A stretch of 64,000 nucleotides of DNA, taken from positions 5,394,001 through 5,458,000 of the forward strand of contig OZ246887.1 of the NCBI GenBank assembly GCA_965231765.1. The letters run 5' to 3'. The position numbers were made by a program, and so were the translations under genes. Position 1 is the first letter of the stretch. Every line of letters starts with the position of its first letter. Positions 43,836 through 53,049 of this stretch are shown here, piece after piece. The notes beneath the pieces were generated by a model that worked only from the letters and a program-made list of their open reading frames with translations, was not told the origin of the DNA and did not search any database. The stretch is from JAAXHF01 sp963665955. Lineage in GTDB: Bacteria; Desulfobacterota; Binatia; Bin18.

Positions 43836-43873
43836 GGAGAAAAGAGAGGGAGACATTCTCCTCTCTTTTCTCC
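43836..43873. terminator. 14-bp bidirectional terminator hairpin
   Basis: GGAGAAAAGAGAGG (43836-43849) and CCTCTCTTTTCTCC (43860-43873) form a perfect 14-bp stem with a 10-base loop, between two convergent genes. TCTTTTG follows on the plus strand. A bidirectional terminator is likely. Confidence 0.75.
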
Positions 43874-43903
43874 TCTTTTGAGTGTACTCTTTGAAGCGCG
43901 GCC

Positions 43904-45034
43904 CTAATCCGCAAATCGAGGCATGACTTTCTCGGCAAATAATTCGAGCGAGCTCATGATCTGGTCCCGGTCATGAATGCCCTGCGGGAGTAGAAAAAAG
44001 CATTCTTTGATCGGAAATTTTTTACTCGCTTCCTCAATGCGGCGCGAGATGGTGTCGGGGTCACTGACCAGCAATTCAGGATGCCCCTGGCCAAATGGTG
44101 AAAACCATTTATCCCACATCCAGAGTGGATCTTTGAGCCACTCTTTGGCAACAGCTTTGTCTTTGTTGCAGATCAGCATACCGCCCCAGGCTGCTTCATC
44201 GCCCGGCTCGATATCGTGACCGTGTTTGAGCGCCTCGTCATGATACGCCGACCATAACCGCTGGCAGAAATCGAGGTCTGAAGCCAAGACGATCGGCTTG
44301 CCCCCGTACTTTGCCCAGAACAGTGCCGTCCGCAGACTATGGGTGAAGCCGCCATATAGAGGCGGGTGGGGTTGCTGGTAGGGTTTGGGGGCGATGCCGA
44401 TTTCGCGAATACGCATATCGTCATCAACACCTTGACCATATTCGGTATACGACGATTGCGGATGTGGATTGATAAAATCGTCGGGTGGGATCGTCCAGTG
44501 TTTGCCCTTGTAACTGAAGGTGTCGTTCTTCCAGGCTTTTAGCACAACCTCGACAAATTCGGTGAAATATTCTCGATTCAGCTCGTCGTCAGCGCTATTC
44601 CGATTCCAGTCGCCGACGGCATTGAGTTCTGGTCGAATGCGGTAGTTATGCACCCAGCGCGCTTGATACCCTCGAACAAGACCAACACCTAAACGGCCTT
44701 TGAGCATGTGATCAAGCGTTGCAATATACTCAGCCGTCCGGACTGGATTATGGGTCGGTGCGACCCAACCGATCATGTTAATGCGGAGCCGTTTACTATG
44801 TTGGCCCATCCACATCGATAACAACCCTGGCTCATTGCTGGCTTCAAAGCCCTCGATCTGCAAGTGGTGTTCAGGATGGCTAAAGCCCGCATAGCCAGCC
44901 TCATCAGCAAAGCTGACGTACTCAGCAACTTCTTCCAGCATACGTTGATAGAGTTCCGGGCGTTTGCCTGCCATCCCAGCTTCGAGCTCATGCCGACGGC
45001 CAAGAGTTGCATAGACAAAGAGGTGGAATTTCAT
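43904..45034 (-). CDS. LLM-class flavin-dependent oxidoreductase
   Basis: A 376-residue luciferase-like monooxygenase starting MKFHLFVYATLGRRHELEAG, with EAGYAGFSHPEHHLQIEGFE, LGVGLVRGYQARWVHNYRIR, and IGIAPKPYQQPHPPLYGGFT. The substrate is unknown. AAGGAGCTCC lies before the start. It follows the histidine-kinase-like gene by 34 bases and may be in one transcript with it. Confidence 0.85.
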   Translation of the reverse strand: MKFHLFVYATLGRRHELEAGMAGKRPELYQRMLEEVAEYVSFADEAGYAGFSHPEHHLQIEGFEASNEPGLLSMWMGQHSKRLRINMIGWVAPTHNPVRTAEYIATLDHMLKGRLGVGLVRGYQARWVHNYRIRPELNAVGDWNRNSADDELNREYFTEFVEVVLKAWKNDTFSYKGKHWTIPPDDFINPHPQSSYTEYGQGVDDDMRIREIGIAPKPYQQPHPPLYGGFTHSLRTALFWAKYGGKPIVLASDLDFCQRLWSAYHDEALKHGHDIEPGDEAAWGGMLICNKDKAVAKEWLKDPLWMWDKWFSPFGQGHPELLVSDPDTISRRIEEASKKFPIKECFFLLPQGIHDRDQIMSSLELFAEKVMPRFAD

Positions 45035-45068
45035 ACTGGTGGAGCTCCTTCAGCGGGCATTGACAGGG

Positions 45069-46817
45069 CTATTCAATAGGGACATCAACGCGGACCTCAG
45101 TCCCTCTGCCGCGGGCACTAAAAACACGCAGCGTTCCGCCGCACGCTTCGGCCCGCTCACGCATGTACAATAAGCCATACTGACCTTGGGGATGTTGTTC
45201 CAGGTTAAATCCTTGTCCATCGTCTTTAATCAGCAGCGACACGCCTTTGTGCTCTTGGACAAAAGCAATCTCGACATGTTGGGCTTGGGCATGTTTATCG
45301 ACGTTCTCAAGAGCTTCTTGGGTAATCCGGAAGAGGGTTAGGTTTGCCGAGGGGGTGAGGGGTGAGAGCGGCTCTTGTGTCTCAAGCGTGACCCGGAAGA
45401 GAGAGTTTTCACGCAGCTTGGCGATGTACTCTTCAAGAGCGGCAATAAAGCCGAAGTTATCCAGGGTTGCAGGGTGTAGCGCGTCGCTGAGGTTGCGCAC
45501 AGTAGCGGCCATCGTGTCTATCTCAGCGACGAGGCGATCGATCTGATCTGTGGCCTCGGGGACACGTTGGAGAAACAGGTCTTTACTGCGTCGAAAGTCC
45601 TGGAGCACCTGGAAAAGCTTCTCTCCTAAGCGCGCGTTCCAGTCATAGACGAGGCGTTTGCGCTCTTCTTCCTGGGTACTGATGAGGGTATGTAGCAGGC
45701 CGCGCAGTTGCCGTTCTTCTTCTTCAAGCGCCTCAAAGAGCTGTGCATTCTCCATCGCCACAGCTGTTTGCTCAGCGACAGTGGCGAGAAAACCTATGGT
45801 ATCAGGCCCGAAACCGTCGGGGACATTGTGATCGGCAACCAGTAAACACCCCAGCGGCTGTGGATAGTCTGGGTGCATGACAGGGGTGACAAGTAAATTG
45901 TGCTTCGCCACGTCCTGAAAGACTGACGATTGAGAGTGGCCTTTGAGTACCTCAGGGCTATCAAATACGAGCGTTCCTCGCTCACACGCCTGACGCAGAA
46001 GACCGCCTTCTGCTAGACTCGCAGTTACATCTGTGGACGCTGGGATAGGAAACTCGCCGGCTGTCGCGGTCCGCTCAGCTTGCTCACTACGGCGGTTCAG
46101 GAGCACCAGCCCAACACCTTGACTGGGCAGGAGCTCATCAATCGTGTCAACCAATTGCTGCATGGTTGTGTCAACATCCAAGCTGCTGAGCGCCCGATTA
46201 ATAGCCCATAGCTGCTCGGTTGCATCTTGTGGCAGAGGAGTGCGGGGTGTCTTTTGCGATGGGGGCGAGTGTGGCTGCGAGGAGACGCTGCCGCTCAGTC
46301 CTCCAACCAAGAAAAGATACGCAATCTGCCAGCTGACACTGCCTAGCTGGAACTCTAGTCCGGGAATAAAGAGGTGCATCTCCAGGATAAAAAGTGTTTG
46401 CAGAGCCGCCAGGAGAAGAGCCGCCAGACAGCCAAAGGAGATCCCAATAACTAATGTAATTCCATAAAGATAGATAAAGGCATGACTCACTGTCCCGCCA
46501 CTGACGCTACATAGGAGTATCACCAGGGCAGTATCCAACAGTGGAACAGGAACAGGAACAGGAAAGGGACGATCTTTCTGAAGCCGATAGGCGAGGTAAT
46601 GAGTCAGTCCGCAGTAGACCAAGCTGGCTACGAAGAGGGCTGTGGCTGCAGGCTGTAGCACAGAGGAGTCCGAGGGCGAAAGGAAATACCACCACACCCA
46701 AACCCCAAGCCACCGGAGGCGCGCCCAGATCTTTTCTGTCCGAGCGAGCTGCCCAGATTTCGTCGAACGATGCGCCCCCCAGAAAGCAAACCGCAATGCT
46801 GAAGACAGTGACTTCAT
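45069..46817 (-). CDS. Membrane GAF-domain histidine-kinase-like protein lacking the phospho-acceptor His
   Basis: A 582-residue protein. Several hydrophobic helices span residues about 35-180, a GAF domain about 205-360, then the dimerisation helix EEERKRLVYDWNARLGEKLF (384-403). The HisKA_3 motif normally reads ERxRIARELHDxLGQ; here asparagine (N394) occupies the histidine position. The HATPase_c domain keeps its N-box (FRITQEALENVDKHA, 496-510) and G1 box (KDDGQGF, 531-537). It therefore binds ATP but probably cannot autophosphorylate in the usual way. No response regulator is adjacent. Confidence 0.82.
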   Translation of the reverse strand: MKSLSSALRFAFWGAHRSTKSGQLARTEKIWARLRWLGVWVWWYFLSPSDSSVLQPAATALFVASLVYCGLTHYLAYRLQKDRPFPVPVPVPLLDTALVILLCSVSGGTVSHAFIYLYGITLVIGISFGCLAALLLAALQTLFILEMHLFIPGLEFQLGSVSWQIAYLFLVGGLSGSVSSQPHSPPSQKTPRTPLPQDATEQLWAINRALSSLDVDTTMQQLVDTIDELLPSQGVGLVLLNRRSEQAERTATAGEFPIPASTDVTASLAEGGLLRQACERGTLVFDSPEVLKGHSQSSVFQDVAKHNLLVTPVMHPDYPQPLGCLLVADHNVPDGFGPDTIGFLATVAEQTAVAMENAQLFEALEEEERQLRGLLHTLISTQEEERKRLVYDWNARLGEKLFQVLQDFRRSKDLFLQRVPEATDQIDRLVAEIDTMAATVRNLSDALHPATLDNFGFIAALEEYIAKLRENSLFRVTLETQEPLSPLTPSANLTLFRITQEALENVDKHAQAQHVEIAFVQEHKGVSLLIKDDGQGFNLEQHPQGQYGLLYMRERAEACGGTLRVFSARGRGTEVRVDVPIE

Positions 46818-46949
46818 ACTCTAAAAAGAATGCCCCTTCTCTTACTCTTTCTTCCCCCCTCTTGTCCAGAGGCGTATATTATTTATTCTAGGCGCGTTGA
46901 CATTGTCCCGAATCTTGTCAATGGCGAACGGTATGAAAGGAGATCCGAC

Positions 46950-47270
46950 ATGTTGATGATGCTCAAAGCCCATATTGCAAAACCCGCTGATGTTTCGAAC
47001 AAGGAATTCTATGGGGTATGGCTCAAGGAAGCGGAAGCTGCGTTAGCGGCCAAGGACGCCGGTGTGATTAAGGCAATTTGGAAAGTCGCCGGAAAACCTG
47101 AGATTATTGCTGTTCTGGAGGTTGAGTCTGGTGATGTGCTCGACACCGCTGTGCACAGCTTACCACTGTGGAAACTGGGCTACTCGCATATCGTAAAGGA
47201 TATTGAGCTGATCGCTTTGCGCCCCTATGAGAATTGGGCAGAAGATCTGAAGACGCTCGCAGAGGGGTAG
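46950..47270 (+). CDS. Muconolactone isomerase-like protein
   Basis: A 106-residue protein starting MLMMLKAHIAKPADVSNKEF, with AKDAGVIKAIWKVAGKPEII and VHSLPLWKLGYSHIVKDIEL, matching the muconolactone delta-isomerase (MIase) fold. Strong AAAGGAGAT precedes ATG 46950; a longer frame to 46830 is rejected. Isolated from other catechol-pathway genes here. Confidence 0.78.
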   Translation: MLMMLKAHIAKPADVSNKEFYGVWLKEAEAALAAKDAGVIKAIWKVAGKPEIIAVLEVESGDVLDTAVHSLPLWKLGYSHIVKDIELIALRPYENWAEDLKTLAEG

Positions 47271-47283
47271 GGAGGCCTTGCTG

Positions 47284-47312
47284 TCTGGCACAGCTGCGCC
47301 AGCCGTGCCAGA
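47284..47312. terminator. Hairpin between convergent genes
   Basis: TCTGGCAC (47284-47291) pairs with GTGCCAGA (47305-47312) between the MIase-like gene and the dehydrogenase gene. No T-tract follows, so termination is tentative. Confidence 0.45.
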
Positions 47313-47318
47313 CCGTTG

Positions 47319-48221
47319 CTATCCCGTCGGCTCGCCTTTGACCTCCACTCCTGCCAGACCTTCTAAGACTTTGACCAATGCGTGCGTGCCTTCATCCCCG
47401 GCTCCGCTGGCTTCGAGGGCATGAAACAGGTTATGCACCAGGCTGGTAGCAGGCAGGGGCAATTGCAAATGTTCCGCTTCCTGCAACACGAGACGCAAGT
47501 CTTTCTGCTGCAGTTTGACCATAAAACCTGGATCAAAGTCGCGTTGCAGAATACGCGGGGCAAGATTCGATAATTGCCATGAGCCAGCCGCTCCAGCACT
47601 AATCGCTTGCTGCATTTTTTCCAGATTGACCCCGGCTTTGGCACCGAAAACAAGCGCCTCACTCATGGCCAAGTTGGTCACTGCGACTGCAATCTGATTA
47701 CACAGTTTCGTGAGCTGCCCAGTGCCGCTTGGCCCCATATGCGTAATGTTTTTTCCCATAGCCCGAAAAATGGGCAAACACGACTGGAAGACGGCTTCCT
47801 CACCCCCGACCATGATAGATAAGGTCGCGGCGATTGCACCTCCTTCTCCGCCACTGACTGGTGCGTCAAGGAGATGCACGCCTTTTGTCTCAGCTGTTTG
47901 AGCAATCTCTCTCGTGACGGTGGGCGAGATCGTGCTCATATCAATAATGACCTTTCCCGACTGAATCCCTTCCAAAATACCCTCTTGGCCAAGAGTAACT
48001 TGGCGCACATCAGGGGTGTCGGTGACAATGATGATGACGACGTCGGCCTCTTCCGCCGCTTCCCGGGCTGATTGCGCTCCGCTGGCGCCGTCTGCCATCA
48101 GGGCTTCAACTGCAGCTCGCTGCCGACTATAGGCGGTGAGCGAATAGCCCGCCTTCAGTAAGTTGCGGGCCATGGGCTTGCCCATAATGCCAAGACCCAC
48201 GAACCCGATGTGTGTTTGCAT
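47319..48221 (-). CDS. 3-hydroxyisobutyrate dehydrogenase / tartronate semialdehyde reductase family
   Basis: A 300-residue NAD(P)-dependent beta-hydroxyacid dehydrogenase: IGFVGLGIMGKPMARNLLKA dinucleotide motif, LLDAPVSGGEGGAIAATLSI substrate loop and a KLCNQIAVAVTNLAMSEAL helix with the catalytic lysine. GarR-like 2-hydroxy-3-oxopropionate reductase is the closest subgroup by eye. AAGGGG precedes the start. Stands alone. Confidence 0.9.
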   Translation of the reverse strand: MQTHIGFVGLGIMGKPMARNLLKAGYSLTAYSRQRAAVEALMADGASGAQSAREAAEEADVVIIIVTDTPDVRQVTLGQEGILEGIQSGKVIIDMSTISPTVTREIAQTAETKGVHLLDAPVSGGEGGAIAATLSIMVGGEEAVFQSCLPIFRAMGKNITHMGPSGTGQLTKLCNQIAVAVTNLAMSEALVFGAKAGVNLEKMQQAISAGAAGSWQLSNLAPRILQRDFDPGFMVKLQQKDLRLVLQEAEHLQLPLPATSLVHNLFHALEASGAGDEGTHALVKVLEGLAGVEVKGEPTG

Positions 48222-48467
48222 ACTGTCCCCTTACTTGCGAGTATTGGGACTATTCTGCTTGTGTTGAAAGGGGGATGGCAAGGGCCTGAGCAGCGATTGG
48301 ACAATCTGCTGAGCGAGGGATGGGGAAAGGGGAAGGAGAGGTGCGAAGCAGTACACCTCTCTACATGTTGGCGATATTGGCCGTGTCGGCTAGGCAGGCG
48401 TTTCTCAGGTGAGCGCTTGGATGCGTTCTGGCTCATCTGTCACGAGAGGTTCTTCTGCCTTCTTGTC

Positions 48468-48911
48468 TTATGCCCACGATTCTTCCGCCTCTTCTTTGGC
48501 TGCCAGTGCTGGCGTGTCCGCCTCTTCCGACACAGCTGCTTTGGGACGACCGCGCATTGGCATGCGATTACGCACCTCGCGCCAGTGGAAGCTGCTGGGT
48601 GGACTCTGGAGGCGTTCAAAGCTGGCCAGGAGCAACTCTTTACTGTCAGCGCGACCAAAACAATGGTCACCAATCCACATTTCCCAACCTGGACGGATGC
48701 TGCCGTCTGGTGCAGTGAGGTCTCGTTGGACAAAAACGGGCGGGACTGCCGCGACACGGGAACTCTCCACCTCTGCTAGGGATGCTTCGCCAGAGGCGGC
48801 TGGGGCGGCGGCGCCTTCCTCTGTAGGGCTTTTAGCAGCAGGTTGGTGTGCTTTGGCAGTGCGCTTTTGCGGAGCCGGCGTTATTTCCTGCGGTGCAGGA
48901 CGAAGACTCAT
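48468..48911 (-). CDS. Hypothetical Ala/Pro-rich protein
   Basis: A 147-residue protein with a strong GAAGGAGAAG ribosome site. The first 60 residues are a low-complexity Pro/Ala/Lys linker (MSLRPAPQEITPAPQKRTAK onward). The middle PGWEMWIGDHCFGRADSKEL is the only globular-looking part, and the tail is acidic-alanine. No family is recognised; no signal or membrane segment. Confidence 0.6.
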   Translation of the reverse strand: MSLRPAPQEITPAPQKRTAKAHQPAAKSPTEEGAAAPAASGEASLAEVESSRVAAVPPVFVQRDLTAPDGSIRPGWEMWIGDHCFGRADSKELLLASFERLQSPPSSFHWREVRNRMPMRGRPKAAVSEEADTPALAAKEEAEESWA

Positions 48912-49132
48912 ATCTTCTCCTTCTCTACGCTTCTTCCGGAAAGTATCTGGGAGAAGGTTACATGAACCTTAACTGACGGAGCGCGTCTCCGAGGCATTTT
49001 CCAACACGCAGGCTCGTCAGGCGTGGTCCAATACAAAGTGGTCGGGAATGTGCAGATGAAACGAATATGCTAGAGCATGCAATCGTTCAGGTGTCATCTT
49101 CTCGTGCACACTCCCATTTTTCTGCTCATATT

Positions 49133-50332
49133 TCAATCCCCTATACGCAACCACATGCCTTTTAAGTAGGTGCCTTCCAAATGAGCGATATTCACTGGGT
49201 GGTCAGCGGCTGGACCCAGCGTGCGTAAAATTTGTACCTCTCGTTTAGCATCCACGGTTGCGAAGAGTACAGCCTGCATAAAGTCTTGAGGAGAGACATG
49301 CTGAGAGCAGCTGAAAGTCAACAATTGCCCTCCTGAAGTGAGCCGAGAGAGGGCGTGGCGATTAATCTCTTTATAGCCTTTGAGCCCGGCCTTCACATCC
49401 TGGCGGCGTCGAATGAAGGGTGGGGGATCAAGAATAATAATATCAAATTTTTCTTCTTTTTCTTCACGCTCTCGCAAATAGGAGAACATATCTGCTTGGA
49501 TAAAAGTCTCAGGCGTGGCCGTGAGGCCATTTGCTTGCCAATTGGCCTTGGCCACGCGCAGGGCTGGGGCTGCACTATCAACCGAGACGACAGATTTTGC
49601 GCCCTGTTTTGCAGCGTACAGGCCAAACCCCCCAGTGTAGGAAAAGCCATTCAGAACGCTTTTGCCGCTGGCAAGCGAGCCCACCAGCGCCCGGTTCTCT
49701 CGTTGGTCCAGAAAAAAGCCAGTTTTTTGGCCACCCTGTATATGTACCTGGAAGCGATGGCCATGCTCTTGGATTTCAACAAGAGGCGGCGGCTCTTCTC
49801 CCCAAATAACTCCCGCCCGGTTGATCAAACCTTCCTCTTTGCGAACTCTGCCCTCGCTTTTTTCATAAATCCCGTGAATTCCATGGGGCGAGAGCAGGTC
49901 TGCGACTGCTTCAACAACCAAGCTGCGCAATGCATCCGCTCCAGCGGTCAGGCACTGCAAAACGACAAAGCGATCATACCGGTCAATGACAAACCCCGGC
50001 AGGAAGTCGCCTTCGCCATTCACCAGGCGGTAGCCCGTTGTATCGGGGGAAACGAGTGTCTGACGGAGTGTCAGGGCACGTTCCAAGCGGCTACGAATAA
50101 AGGCTGGTGTAATATCAATCGCTTGGGCTGAGCGGGTCAGCATTCGAACCGCAATCGAACAGGCTGGGTTGAGATAGCCCGTGCCCAGCATCTGGCCGTT
50201 TGCCGTCACGACATGGGCCAAGGAGCCGGCTGGCTCTTTGGCTGAAATATGAGCAATCGCACCGGAGAACACCCACGGATGTCCAGCCCGGACGGGGCCT
50301 TCCCGGCCAGGTTTCAACGTGACAGTAATCAT
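49133..50332 (-). CDS. rlmI: 23S rRNA (cytosine-C5) methyltransferase RlmI-like
   Basis: A 399-residue methyltransferase. The N-terminal PUA-like domain has AGHPWVFSGAI, followed by EKSEGRVRKEEGL, HIQGGQKTGFFLDQRENRAL, VLNGFSYTGGFGLYAAKQGA (SAM loop) and IIILDPPPFIRRRQD (the DPPxF motif). RlmI methylates 23S rRNA near position 1962. Its ATG overlaps the moaC stop. The terminal FSCSQH holds the usual catalytic cysteine. Confidence 0.93.
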   Translation of the reverse strand: MITVTLKPGREGPVRAGHPWVFSGAIAHISAKEPAGSLAHVVTANGQMLGTGYLNPACSIAVRMLTRSAQAIDITPAFIRSRLERALTLRQTLVSPDTTGYRLVNGEGDFLPGFVIDRYDRFVVLQCLTAGADALRSLVVEAVADLLSPHGIHGIYEKSEGRVRKEEGLINRAGVIWGEEPPPLVEIQEHGHRFQVHIQGGQKTGFFLDQRENRALVGSLASGKSVLNGFSYTGGFGLYAAKQGAKSVVSVDSAAPALRVAKANWQANGLTATPETFIQADMFSYLREREEKEEKFDIIILDPPPFIRRRQDVKAGLKGYKEINRHALSRLTSGGQLLTFSCSQHVSPQDFMQAVLFATVDAKREVQILRTLGPAADHPVNIAHLEGTYLKGMWLRIGD

Positions 50333-50808
50333 GCCGGTCGCGTATAGGCGCCACTCTTGCCACCAGTTTTCTGTTGAAGACTCACGTCTGAAATAATCAT
50401 GCTTTTTTCAATCGCTTTACACATATCGTAGATTGTGAGCGCTGCCACCGATACGGCGGTCAGCGCTTCCATTTCCACTCCAGTTTTTCCCTGGACTTTG
50501 ACTCGGGCTTCAATGTCGAGATAGCCACTGTCCTGGTGAGGAGTAAACTCAACTTTCACCGATGTAATCGGCAATGGGTGGCACAGCGGAATAAGCTCTG
50601 AGGTTTTTTTGGCGGCCATAATTCCGGCAACCCGGGCAACCGCGAGCACATCGCCTTTGGGCATTGCGCCTGTGGTGATGAGGCGCAGGGTTGCCGGTTG
50701 CATACGAACCGTGCCCGTTGCAATCGCCTCTCGGGCGGTGATGGTTTTGTCGCCGACATCAACCATGCGGGCATGGCCTTGGGAATCAATATGACTGAGT
50801 TTTTCCAT
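50329..50808 (-). CDS. moaC: Cyclic pyranopterin monophosphate synthase
   Basis: A 159-residue molybdenum-cofactor enzyme that acts with MoaA on GTP to make the pyranopterin ring. MVDVGDKTITAREAIATGTV, KKTSELIPLCHPLPITSVKV and GKTGVEMEALTAVSVAALTI with DMCKA are all characteristic. It overlaps rlmI; no other moa gene is in the window. Confidence 0.96.
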   Translation of the reverse strand: MEKLSHIDSQGHARMVDVGDKTITAREAIATGTVRMQPATLRLITTGAMPKGDVLAVARVAGIMAAKKTSELIPLCHPLPITSVKVEFTPHQDSGYLDIEARVKVQGKTGVEMEALTAVSVAALTIYDMCKAIEKSMIISDVSLQQKTGGKSGAYTRPA

Positions 50809-50911
50809 ATGCGGTGTGTCTTTTTCAGCAGAATTATCTGATTGGGAGGCTCCTCGTTAGTGTATACAAAAAGTCTCTAGGAAGCGAGGTAGGTGATATC
50901 ACATGGAGTGT

Positions 50912-51964
50912 TTAGGTATGCTCCACCCGTGGAATCACCTCTTTTACCAGCAACTCTAAGGATTTCATCACCTGCTCCATCGGCTGGCCAGGAAATTGCA
51001 TACGCAGGACCATGATGTCTATGTTGGCCTCATCTTTGTAGCGGCGCAGTTGCTGAGCGCAGAACTCTGTATCACCGATAATATGCCGGTCTTTGCGAAA
51101 TGTTTCGGATTCGAAATAGGGATCATCAGGAGTGGTCACTTTGCGGCGCGAGCCGTCTGGGTTTTCATCATAAAAGGCCAGCCAGGGTGGACAATAGACC
51201 TTGCGATAAATGTGTAAAAAGTGCGGCTTGACTTCCTGCCAGGCCTGCTGTTGGTCCTCGGCAACATAAAATTCGCGAATCAAGGCACGCGGAAAGTGAG
51301 CCGGATCATAACCAAAGTCTTGCAGCGATTCAGTATAGTCGCCAAACTCGGCCTGGGTCTCTTCAAGATTAGTCACGAGGGAGATCAACAGTGGATGGCC
51401 TTGTTCCGCGACTGTGCGGCGTGCGCTGCGCGTGCCGGCCCCAAGCCACACGGGAGGCGGCTGCTGGACTGGTCGCGGCGTCAGGCGGGCAGCATTGACC
51501 TGGTAGTGCTTGCCGGAAAAGCTGAACTGTTCTCCGCTCCACGCCCGCCGCATGATTTCCATGCCTTCGTCTGTCATTGCGCGCCGATGCTTTTGATTGA
51601 GACCGAAACCGGCAAATTCGTGCGGTCGATAGCCACGCCCAATGCCGAGTTCAAACCGTCCACCAGAAATGACATCGAGAACAGCTGTGTCCTCGGCCAG
51701 TTTGAGCGGGTGGCCATAAAACGGCAGAATCACAATTCCCTGACCAATACGGATCTGTTTTGTGCGTCCGGCAATCGCTGCGGCCGCAATCATGGGCGAG
51801 GGACAGTACGCGTCGTCCATGAAGTGATGCTCAGTCAGCCAGACTTGATACAGCCCCAATTCATCGGCCCGAGCAATCTGGTCGAGCGCTTCAGCGTAGA
51901 CTTGCTCGGGCGTCACACCGAACTCTTGCGGAGCTTCAAAGCTATAAAAAATAGCGTACTTCAT
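50912..51964 (-). CDS. LLM-class flavin-dependent oxidoreductase
   Basis: A 350-residue luciferase-like protein starting MKYAIFYSFEAPQEFGVTPE, with VWLTEHHFMDDAYCPSPMIA, LGIGRGYRPHEFAGFGLNQK and PVWLGAGTRSARRTVAEQGH. Substrate unknown. GGGGAG lies before the ATG. It is a third member of the family in this window, with different length and motifs from the others. Confidence 0.87.
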   Translation of the reverse strand: MKYAIFYSFEAPQEFGVTPEQVYAEALDQIARADELGLYQVWLTEHHFMDDAYCPSPMIAAAAIAGRTKQIRIGQGIVILPFYGHPLKLAEDTAVLDVISGGRFELGIGRGYRPHEFAGFGLNQKHRRAMTDEGMEIMRRAWSGEQFSFSGKHYQVNAARLTPRPVQQPPPVWLGAGTRSARRTVAEQGHPLLISLVTNLEETQAEFGDYTESLQDFGYDPAHFPRALIREFYVAEDQQQAWQEVKPHFLHIYRKVYCPPWLAFYDENPDGSRRKVTTPDDPYFESETFRKDRHIIGDTEFCAQQLRRYKDEANIDIMVLRMQFPGQPMEQVMKSLELLVKEVIPRVEHT

Positions 51965-52117
51965 GCCAGCTCCCCTTTTCTCCTCGTCGGGCTGCTCAAG
52001 CTACTACGAGGAAAGGATGGCTGGCAACTCCAGGTACTGCTTGACGTGTTGGCGCTAGCTCGGTAGCCAAAGAGCAAGACAAGTCCAACAAGCAAAGGGA
52101 AAGATGAAGGACAAAAT

Positions 52118-52534
52118 ATGCTGCACACACTCCTCCTCACCGCAACCGGTATGTGGCTTGGCGCCATGGCGTTTTTTGCTGCCGTGGTCGCGCCGACTGT
52201 GTTTGGTACCTTAGAGCCGCTTGAAGCTGGAAAAATGATCCGGCGGGTGTTTCCCAAGTATTACCTGTTTGGCTTGATGTGTTTATCGATTGCTGTGCTT
52301 GCCAGTCTGGCGACGCCGAATTGGGTGAGCCTCGCTTTAGCCGTCCTATTGGGGATTACCTGGTACACAAGACAAATCTTGATGCCCAAGGTCAATGCTG
52401 CCCGGGATGCCATGCTAGAAAAGAACGCAGAGCATTCTCCCGCATTCGATCGTTTGCATAAATTGTCGGTGCAACTCAACGTATTCGAAATGCTGGTGTG
52501 TTTGGTCCTGATGTATGTGGTTGCAACGGGCTAA
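52118..52534 (+). CDS. DUF4149-like integral membrane protein
   Basis: A 138-residue protein with four hydrophobic helices: MLHTLLLTATGMWLGAMAFF, then PKYYLFGLMCLSIAVLASLA, then WVSLALAVLLGIT and a C-terminal FEMLVCLVLMYVVATG. The third loop has LMPKVNAARDAM. This is the DUF4149/TMEM205-like pattern of unknown function. GAAGGACAA precedes the start. Confidence 0.78.
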   Translation: MLHTLLLTATGMWLGAMAFFAAVVAPTVFGTLEPLEAGKMIRRVFPKYYLFGLMCLSIAVLASLATPNWVSLALAVLLGITWYTRQILMPKVNAARDAMLEKNAEHSPAFDRLHKLSVQLNVFEMLVCLVLMYVVATG

Positions 52535-52554
52535 ACTGTTTTCGCTGGGGGCAC

Positions 52555-53040
52555 TTACTCGCTCTCACCTGCGAAGAATACAAAACGCAGTGTCCCGGGC
52601 GAAGCGCTAATAGTTTTCCAGGAGTTTGTATTGAGGTCGATGCCAACCAAAGCGCCAGTTGTTAGGGGAGTGTACTCTCCTGTTAAACGGTTGACCAGAT
52701 CTTCCAGGTCGGGGTTATGGCCGACCAGCAGAACGTTCTGACAGGCACTATTCAGCCCAGCCAGGACTTCCAGATGCTGAGGGACCCCGGACAGATACAA
52801 GGTCTCCAGTTTCTCAATTGGGCCATTGTAAGCGACCGTCTGTGCGGCTCGTTTGGCCGTTTGCTGCGTGCGCCGAGCAGCTGAGCAAATGATCAGATCA
52901 AGCTGAATTCCCCGCCGCCGGACTGCTGCTCCAGCTGCCTGGGCTTCTTGTTCGCCGCGTTTTTTGAGGGCACGTTCAAAGTCATGCTTGGGAATGCCTT
53001 GCTCGGCTTCGCCATGGCGGAGGATGAGAAGAGTCTTCAC
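52555..53040 (-). CDS. sixA: Phosphohistidine phosphatase SixA-like
   Basis: A 161-residue histidine-phosphatase-fold enzyme from a GTG start (AGAGGATACC upstream): LLILRHGEAEQG holds the RHG motif, VLLVGHNPDLEDLVNRLTG the second histidine, and EYTPLTTGALVGIDL the family-typical tail. SixA removes phosphate from histidine-containing phosphotransfer proteins. It follows the aldo/keto reductase by 9 bases. Confidence 0.9.
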   Translation of the reverse strand: MKTLLILRHGEAEQGIPKHDFERALKKRGEQEAQAAGAAVRRRGIQLDLIICSAARRTQQTAKRAAQTVAYNGPIEKLETLYLSGVPQHLEVLAGLNSACQNVLLVGHNPDLEDLVNRLTGEYTPLTTGALVGIDLNTNSWKTISASPGTLRFVFFAGESE

Positions 53041-53049
53041 AGGTATCCT

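Noticed and set aside
49355..50131. A 258-codon plus-strand frame opposite rlmI.
   Set aside because: Antisense shadow of a conserved methyltransferase gene.
51221..52066. A 281-codon plus-strand frame opposite the LLM gene at 50912-51964.
   Set aside because: Antisense shadow; the composition is unlike a folded protein.
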